DNA of 64,000 nucleotides, from assembly GCA_946902875.1 (NCBI GenBank), contig OX336359.1:4588001-4652000 (forward strand), given 5' to 3'. Positions 50,601 through 59,600 of this stretch are shown here, piece by piece. This stretch comes from Nematopogon swammerdamellus (taxonomy: Eukaryota > Arthropoda > Insecta > Lepidoptera > Adelidae). The translations under genes and the position numbers were made by a program. Position 1 is the stretch's first letter. Every line of letters starts with the position of its first letter. The notes beneath the pieces are model-generated. The model ran no database searches, had not been told where the DNA came from, and saw nothing but the letters and a program-made list of their open reading frames with translations.

Positions 50601-53600
50601 TACTTGCTTTCTTCGAGATGGTTTTTCAATTATCCGAACGTAGCTCGGCCTTCGGCCTCGCCTTAGTTACTTACTTTCTTCAAGATGGTTTAGCTTCTTC
50701 CTGAACGCAGCTCGGCCTGCGGCCTCGCCTATAGTTACTTACTTTCTTCGAGAAGGTTTATGGTCTTCCAGAATAGAGCTCGGCCTTCGGCCTCGCCCTT
50801 AGTTACTTATTTTCTTCAAGAATGTTTTTCTTCTTCCTGAAATCAGCTCCGCCTTTCGCCTCGCCCTTAGTTACTTTCATCGAGAAAGAATATCGTTTAC
50901 GTGAGCGCAGATCCGCCTTCGGGCCCGCCTTTAGTTACTTACATTCTTTTTTTAAATACGAATTTCACGCGAGCGAAGCCGCGGGCAACAGATATATAAA
51001 TTTTATTGCACCAATGACAGCGACATAACTTCGACTTTCAATTATTATTTTTATTTATCAAACAATTTGTCACCGGCCAGCTCACGTCGAGATGACAGTT
51101 CTCCGTTGTCAACATGACATTTAAAATTGTTTTTACCTTTACTTTGGACTACGTGATTTTAAACGCGCAATAATGTTTATAATTGTAATTTTTTTTTTAT
51201 TTTTGTTAATTTTTTTTACGTATTATGTTAACCCGGCATATAAACTGCCACTATACAAAGTTTCGTCTAATTCCGTTCAGTGGTTTTTGCGTGATGCGCG
51301 TACAGACAAACAAACAAACAAACAAAAATTTTAAAAACTGTTCTAACATGTTCAGTATCTCATTTTAAGCCACCCTGGTTAGTTTTTTTCCGAATACATT
51401 CAATGTACAGACTTTCTTACCTCTACGATTTTATTATATGTATAGATGAGCATTTTTTGAGAAACGTTGAAAATTGACATTTTTAGGTACTACGACTATA
51501 AATTTGCAAATATAAATTGTTAAAAACAATTGGTAGCCTAAATAACTCTGTTATTGAAAAGTACATGCATACATACATATCACACACGCTGAATCCCGAC
51601 TATCGGGGTAAGCAGAGTAATCGGTGATCAGTATCCCAAACAAAACCAGAATGCCTGTAGTTTTACCAAAAAAAATATTCAGTTAAATTTTTTTCTAAAA
51701 AAATTAATGACTGCTTTTTTTTCCTATTTTTCCCTGGGTAGTCATAAACTGGCCTACTCCCTGGTTCCCGCTTGACGTTGACTTTTGGGACACGGTGTAT
51801 ATACAGGTTGTTTCAGGATAGGGTTTCGCAACTTCAACGTTCGAAAGGGGTCCATATTTGAAGACGAAAAGCTCAGCAACTTTTTCCCAGATTCGCTCAT
51901 TTTATAGTACTTTTTGATGAAAATCGTTTCATCGAGATTTGGCGGACGGTTATCGTCCGCCTTTAAAATAAAAATAAACTGACTAACTTGCATGCTTAAC
52001 TAGTAGAATTGAACTAAATGTAGATAAATTCCAAACACTTAAATTTGAATGACATCAAAATAAAAAGGGGACTGGACTAGGTCATTGCACTCCCTAGAAC
52101 TAGCAGCACTCTTGCCAAATCTCACTGTCCATCGAGTTTTTATTAAAATTTTAAATTTTTGTATGAAAAAAAAACGGAATTTCGATTTGAGTGATAAGGA
52201 TGTTTTTCTTCTAATAATGAGTACTTTCTATTCCTGAAGTTTCTCAAGCCTATCCTGAAACACCCTGTATATAAAGGTATCAATCCGTACGTCCGACGAC
52301 GCCCGGAGTCGGCGTCCAAGCGTCCACTGCTGGACATACGCCTCTCCAGTTTTCCTCCAGTGCTCCCGGCCTTCAGCGGTACGAAACCACTGCTTTCCGC
52401 CGACGTACTTTATGTCGTCTTCCCACCTAGCGGGTGGTCCTCCCACACTCCTTTTTCCTGTCCACGGCCGCCAGTGTAGGACACGGTTACTCCAACGGTC
52501 GTCGTCTCTTCGGCTAACGTGCCCAGCCCACTGCCACTTGAGCTTAGCCATCCGGTGTCCAATATCGACTACTTTAGTGCGTCGGCGGATTGCGTAGCGA
52601 TATTCTCAGCATTGCTCGCTGGGAAACATTCAACCATGTCAGCTATGTATATCGAAACAAGCCTTGTACCAGAGACGGGAGCATCCTAGGCTGTATAGCT
52701 AGGTACACTCGACTGTCAGGACAGTTGGTCGGTGGTTTACTCCGTCCACCGCGCCGGGGCGCCACGGGAGCCCCGCGCGCGGTTAGACGTAAGAAAACAG
52801 CCAACTTTGTGTCCGCTCAAATATGGCGGTCATTTCGCTAGTTAAATACACTTCGCAGTGTGTACGAAGCGTCACACGTTTTCTTTCACTTTAAAAATAA
52901 TAAAAAAATTCTGTGCGAGTTTTACTCGCGCACGGAGGTTTCCGTATCTATCCGCTATCAATAATATCCGCCTATCTTTTGTCTTTCAACAATGCAATGT
53001 ATAAAATCCTGTGGCGCCATCTATTATTCAGTAGCGTGACTAATCGATTTTTCGCACGTTTGTTGTATGGGAGCCCCCCTTCACTTTCAACATTTTCTTT
53101 TTTTATTATTTGTTGTTATATCCACCATAGTAACACATATTCTGTGAAAATTTCAACGGGCTACATATTACGGTTCAAGAGATACAGCCCTCGGACAGAC
53201 GGACGGACAGACAGACGGCGGATGCTTAGTAATAGGCTTCCGTATGGGATACGGAAACCTAAAAAATATCTTTAAGCCTGAATGGATAAGTAGACAGATA
53301 CATAGATAGAAAATTCTTTATTGCTCCACAAATATTTCACAAGTATAACACAATGGATACAGGTACATGAAGTGCAAAGGCGCACTTATCCCTTAAAGAA
53401 ATTTCTTGCAGCCAACCTTTAGGTGTGTGAAATGTGTAAATTTTATTATGTGTAAAATGTGTAAATTTTATTACAATGTGTAAAATGCGCCCGGGTCGTC
53501 CAATACAAGAGCCGCCTTTCTTCTTGGACACCACACGCACGCGCCACCACCCAGCTCCACGCCGCGCCGGTGCATTTCATCGACGGCGAACATGAAGCGA

Positions 53601-56600
53601 CGACGTCGCCGTGCAGTCCGGCGGATACGGAACCCTCCGAGATGGGTGTGGTGGTGGCCTACGTGTCTAGTACCACCACCCATCGCTCGAAGCTAGTCTC
53701 GCGTCGTCTCGTAGAGTTCCGTAGCCACGGCCTGCACCCGCCGGCGCGCTTGGAGGCTTATCTCCCGCCGCCGGCGGTATTACCGTTTTTTTTTTATATT
53801 TTTTTTTATATTAATTTTTTATGGGTATATTTGTTTTATAATTATATAACATTAATATAAATATGTATTTAAAATAGAAAACGTGACATTAAAGAGTATG
53901 AAAAATAAATAAATAAATCTATAAATAAATAAAAACTTTTACGGGAAACCCCCGAAGATGCCACACGAACATTTCGGCGACAGCAACTAAAAGTAAAAAA
54001 TCTCGTCGACCGCAAAATAATTTATTTGAAATTCGAATTTGGACCTCACGCGCAGAGTTAGTCCGGTAGAGCACTGTACCAGCGCAGAGCGCACATAGGC
54101 CATCCGCAGAAGGACGCCGCGCTGTCGATTTGGAACGCAGCCAGAAGTCGGGCACGGCACCCGGGCGTCCCATAAAAATATTACGTTACATTATATTAAT
54201 AGCACGGAAGGCTTATAGAGCTCTCCCAGAGGGGTTTTACCGATTTCCCAGAGTATAGATTACCAGTGAACTGCAGGGAACAAGTATTGTCACTGCTATT
54301 ATATAGTTTGGGTTTTTTTTGTTCACTTACGCGAAAAAGGTGCTGCCAAAAGGCAGGTTCGTTGCCGGAATGTGTATATACGGGACACTTCGTAGCACGA
54401 CTAAATACTATCTGTGATAGGTCTACTTTAGACCTAGCCCTTAAGGGTGAGGCCGAAGGCCGAGCTGCGTTCAGCTAAACGATTAAAGTAAGTAATTAAG
54501 GGCGAGGCCGAAGGCCGAGCTGCATACTTGAAGACGATAAACCTTCTCGAAGAAAGCAACTAACGGCGAGGCCGAAGGCCATGCCGCTCGCATAAACGAT
54601 ATAATTTCTAGATGAGGGTAAGTAAATATGGGCGAGGCCGAAGACCGAGCATTCAGTTAAACGATAAACCTTCTCACTCCTTCGGGTCCCGCTCTTAATG
54701 ACTTGCTTGCTTCGATATAAATAATATTGTTTACGCGAACTCAGCTCGGCGTTCAGCCCCGCCCTTTTTTCTTTCTTCGAGAAGGTTTATGATTAATCTG
54801 AACTTAGCTTCGCCTTCGGCTTCGCCATTAGTTACCAAATTTCTTCAAGTAGATTATTGTTTACCTAAACTCAGCTCGACCTTAGGCCTCGCCCTTAGGG
54901 ACTTACTTTATTCGAGAAGGTTTTACTCGCAGATGTCTCAGTATCACGCCATCTATCGATGACCGTTCATACTTTTGTTGTTACAATGTTGGGAAAATTT
55001 GGTAATTGTCGCTCTTCTAGAAATTATGATATTTTTAAGGGGACGCCCTTAATTTTTTACTTACTTTTTGTTTTTTTTTTTTATTATTATTATTTGTTAG
55101 GAATCCGCCACAATAACATATTATATTCTGGGAAAATTTCAACCAGCTAGCTTTTAGGGTTCCAATGATATAGTTATCGGGCGGACAGACAGACGAACAG
55201 ACAGACAGACAGCGGCGGCGTAGGCTTAGTAATAGGCCTTCCGTAGGAGGTAGGAAAACCTAATATAATATTGTTAGTTATGTTATTTTAATTTTTAAAC
55301 TTCAAATATTTAATAACTAATACTTTACTAAGATGAAAAATTATATTGAACATAATATTATACGAGGATTATTTACTTAGCAACCTGTATTAACAGGCTC
55401 ACTCCCAGGAGTCCATGTGGATTTTTAACCGGCCTAAAAAAATATCATATTTAGGTTGGAATCGTTCATTCGTATATCATCTTCATCCATTATGCATGGA
55501 TAGTATAATCTAAAATGAACAGAAATGTATAACTTGTATTTTGATTCTCGTTACAGTGACACATAAATACATAATTAAAGAAAGAAAGCAATAACATGTC
55601 TGTATTTTACCAAACAAATCACATAAATAAATAAAACATCAGTAAAATATTATCAGTGACCTGTCAGGGCCAAAGCACATGCTCCGACAAGCCATTATCA
55701 CCTCCGTGGATGTAGGTGCCATATCGGTGACTTCCCTTTGAATTTCCGGCTATACTGGACTAGAGGAGAACACAGCCGACGCTGCTATGGGGCCATCTTA
55801 CATCCGGTATTGTGGTACCAACTCAGTCGGCTACAATTTGAGCCTACCATCTAGTGAGGGGCAAGGGAAGCGAAATACAGTTTTACACCGGTTCCGAACG
55901 GTGAACCTGAATAAAGGAACTGAATTTTACGCTAAGATGTGGCTCTCATACAAACCGAATTGTTCCGCGCGCCGAAATAAAGGTACTTAGGAAAGGTACG
56001 GTAGCGGGCTTACTTGCTTTCTTCTTTTTAAATACTAATTTCACGCGAGCGAAGCCGCAGGCATAAGCTAGTATTATATAAAAGGATATAACATTATGTA
56101 GAGATAGGCAGAGGGATAATAAGCCTCAATCTCCATGTATACATGTACTCACTGCAGATTACTCGGGTAGGATAATCCGAGACTAGGGAAAACTCAGGGA
56201 CAATGCGATACCAAGTCCTTCAGATGTTCGGAATTGAATCCGCCTCCCCCTCCAGAACCTTAATTACCTATCCGGATCCAAATGAAACCGACTCTTTTAT
56301 CCGGCATTTTCTTTTCATTTTCCATTTTCATTCGTCAAAAAGTCCATTTTTCATCCTTAACACCGGCGCAATGCCGTTCATCCAATATTCAGGAGTCCCT
56401 TACACGGCCTCCGAAAAAGGCTCTCAGAGTTATCATGTAAATTTCGAACGCGCGACCGCAATAAATTTTAAATAACCACTTTATGTTCTCTTTCTGTTAA
56501 TTAAATAAATTTCCAAATTTAAATAATAATCGATATTGTACCTTGTACTTTCAAGATAGTTTTCTGAAAATATACTTACCAAATTTTTATGAAAAATTTG

Positions 56601-59600
56601 ATATTATACATTAAAAACATAATACATGTGCTAAAAACAAAACGTTTTAACGGCGACAGATCGCGTTCTTTCATTCATTTCACGGTTTTCAAGACACACG
56701 CATCGATTTGATTCAATTTGAGTTCTAAACGGCTGATTGACTTTCTACGAGCGATATTCTTAAGAATTCTATGTATTCTTAAACAGATTTTACTTTTAAA
56801 AATACTTCTCTTTTAAGATTTTAGGAACTATATATATACAAAATATTATTCGACAATAAATTTCGTGTTAACGTACACTTAGAAACACTTCCTACGAAAA
56901 ATTGTTAATGTGCACGACCTTCCATGGCGACACATGAACAAAACAGCACTTGCTGGAGACACTAAATACTTGGACTGTATGTGCACATAATACTTAAATA
57001 TTTTTTTTTATGGAAACTGACACGTTTGTCTACATCACCTACAACATCCGTGATGTCAGCCCATAACACCGGGTGAACTAGGTGCCATGTCAGTGCTTCC
57101 CCCTTTGATCGTGCCGGCTACACATACATGCATAAACATTATTTATTACTCTACAAACATTAATTAACCTAGAATTCAGTTATACAATTAATTAGATGCA
57201 GTGGAAAAACAATATTTTCAAAAACATTTGACTGCGATTGGTTGCTATTTTGACAACTACTAATTACTGTTCTACAGCTAGTTGTTACTACTTTGATTCA
57301 TAATGGTTGCTATTTGACAACAGCTACTGATTGTTATTTTAACAGCTACTGGCTGTGCTATTTTAACAGCTACTGATTGCTATTTTGACAGCTACTGGCT
57401 GTTATTTATAAGGTTATTGCTAGCTTTTAGAGACTTGTTATTTTAACAGATGCAAATATTTGCCATATTTATTACATCTACAGATTTTTATAGCTACTCA
57501 TTGCTTTTTTGACAGCCACTGATTTATATTTTGACAGCTACTGGATGTTTTTTTTTCAATCGTTTTTTCAATCGCGCGGCCGTTTACACGATAATTCTCG
57601 ACGACTAAGAATACTCCTGGAAAATTGTCGCTTTTTCCTCATGGCCGTACACCGGTTGTTAACTTTTAGTAGAGTCCCCGACGTATAATGCTGCGACAGG
57701 ACTTGAACGTGTGACCGGAATCAAAAAGCCATTTGTCCTTCGTCGATGTCTTCGTTGGGTCGCGCGCGCCGCGCGTTCCAAGTTCGAATTCTAGCTGCGT
57801 ACTTAGGATTGTCGTTCGGTTCGAAGTTTTAATTAACGTGTAGAAGTATCGGGCGTTCGTTCGTTCGTTGGAAGAATTGTAGATCATACATACATACCAC
57901 ACGCGTATCCCAGCGATCGGGGTAAGCAGAATAATCGTTGTTGTGCTGCGAGTACTCTCGTAAATTGCAGCACAACACCGTGCGCCACGTTTTGCAAAGT
58001 ATTCGGACAAGATAACTATCAAACAGCAAGGAAGGCACGAAGACCCACCTGCTGCAGGACTCGGTGGAATTACCGCGATAATGTGAGAGGTGGCTATCCT
58101 ATCGCCCTTTAGGACGACCGCCTAGGAACAGTCCACAAATCTGCCGGCATGGCACCTAACTGAGCGTGGTTTCGCGAGGAGAAGTGTTTTTGGCTCTGTC
58201 GAAAGCACCATTGGTCTCTCGGCACAGCCACCAATGTTGGTTTACATAAAAAAAAAATCTTGCCCTTATCCCTTAGTCGCCTCTTATAACATGCACGGGG
58301 AGAGATGCAGTGGGGCTATTATTTTTAGGTACCGGCCCCACACGGTACTAATAATAATTATTAGTAGCGCCCTCTTCCCCTACACCGGCGACAGAGCCGC
58401 CGTGCCCACCGCTTCTTAAACCGAGACCTGCAGCTTCTTCCATTCCTGCACGCCTACCATCCACGTCCAGCTCGCCCTCAAAAGAGGACGGCGGCCCGTC
58501 GACACTGCCCTCGCCACAACATCCACGACGGGGACGGTGTCCGGCACCGGCCGGCTTGGGGCCGTTGGGGTGCCGTACCCCACTAACAGCCCCCGCTGCC
58601 GGTGACATTGTGCAACACCCTCGCGGCGCGCGCACGATTGTCGTCGCTCCGCAGTAAGTGGATACGGAGCTCTCCGAGATGGGGGTTGTGGTGGCCTACG
58701 TGTCTAGTACCACCACCTATCGCTCGTAGCTTGCCTCCCGTCGTCTCGGAGAGCTCCGTAGCCACGGCCTGCACCCGCCGGCGTGCTTGGAGGCTTGCCT
58801 CCCGCCTCCAGCGGATATTTACCGTTTTTATTTAGATTTTTATTAATTTTGTGTATTTTTATAAGTTTTTGTATAATATAAACAACGTGTCCCAAAACTC
58901 AACGTCAAGCGGGAATCAGGGTGTAGGCCAGTTTATGACTTCCCAGGGAAAAATAAGAAAAAAAAAATCTGAGTCATTTATTTTTTTAGAAAAAAATTTA
59001 ACTGAATATTTGTTTTAAACTACAGGCATTCTGGTTTTATTTGGGATACTGATCAATAGCAGAGTTATTTAGGCTACCAATAAAAACAATTTACAATTAT
59101 ATTTGCAAATTTTGTAGTCATAGTACCTAAAAATGTCAATTTTCAAAGTTTTTCAAAAAATGCTTATATCATAAAAACCAATGCCTCCGATTTTTTTTCT
59201 TATTTTTCCCTGGGTATTCATAAACTGGCCTACTTCCCGGTTCCCGCTTGACGTTGAGTTTTGGGACACCCTGTATAACTATGTAAAATTAATATAAATA
59301 CATGGTAAAAATGTGAAAATAAAGGAGTTATTAATGCAATACATACCAGGCCCTCGTTATGTGACTGTTCCCAAGTGAGGTCGCCCGCCGGTTCCTGCTC
59401 CAAGGCACCTTCATAGTGCAGCACCCCGACTTGCTTCGCTTTTGTGAACCTGAAACCAGAATAGTGAACCGCTTATTTATTTTATTTATTTATTATTACA
59501 TAAACTATGGTTCATAAACACGGTGTTGTAATGGTAGTTTGTACAGTTAAAATTATAAAATATTCTAAAAAACATTTTCAATTAATGACCATTAAATTTC

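Larger units (their letters stand above)
49455..51445. mobile_element. Family D/foldback element with inverted 67-bp arrays
   Basis: It begins TACTAGCTGAGCCCGCGGCT and carries four 67-68-bp units at 49508-49790. After a turn (CTTCGGGCCTCGCCC), eight units follow in reverse orientation at about 50393-50945. It closes with GCGAGCGAAGCCGCGGGCAA (50970-50990), the reverse complement of its start. It then has a family D-like end (CCGTTCAGTGGTTTTTGCGT, (ACAA)n, TTTTATTATATGTATAG) to 51445. A LINE sits between the two arrays. Confidence 0.75.
49345..51799. mobile_element. MITE (ACAGGGTGTCCC family), interrupted twice
   Basis: Left end TACAGGGTGTCCCAAAACTC to GGGAAAAATAAG (49347-49435). Right end CCCTGGGTAGTCATAAACTG to TTGGGACACGGTGTATA (51735-51799). 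The intervening MITE text resumes at GCATTTTTTGAGAAACG (51448). Comparison with the intact copy at 58880-59276 shows a 2-kb insertion at about 49455-51445 and a small one at about 51560-51630. Confidence 0.85.

Noticed and set aside
49508..50945. CRISPR-like or bacterial repeat array
   Set aside because: Units are fully repeated, with no spacer diversity, and occur in mirrored orientation inside a transposon nest.
53471..53860. Gene encoding a proline-rich protein
   Set aside because: The sequence is repeated at 58570-58860 with stops, so it is treated as repeat F.
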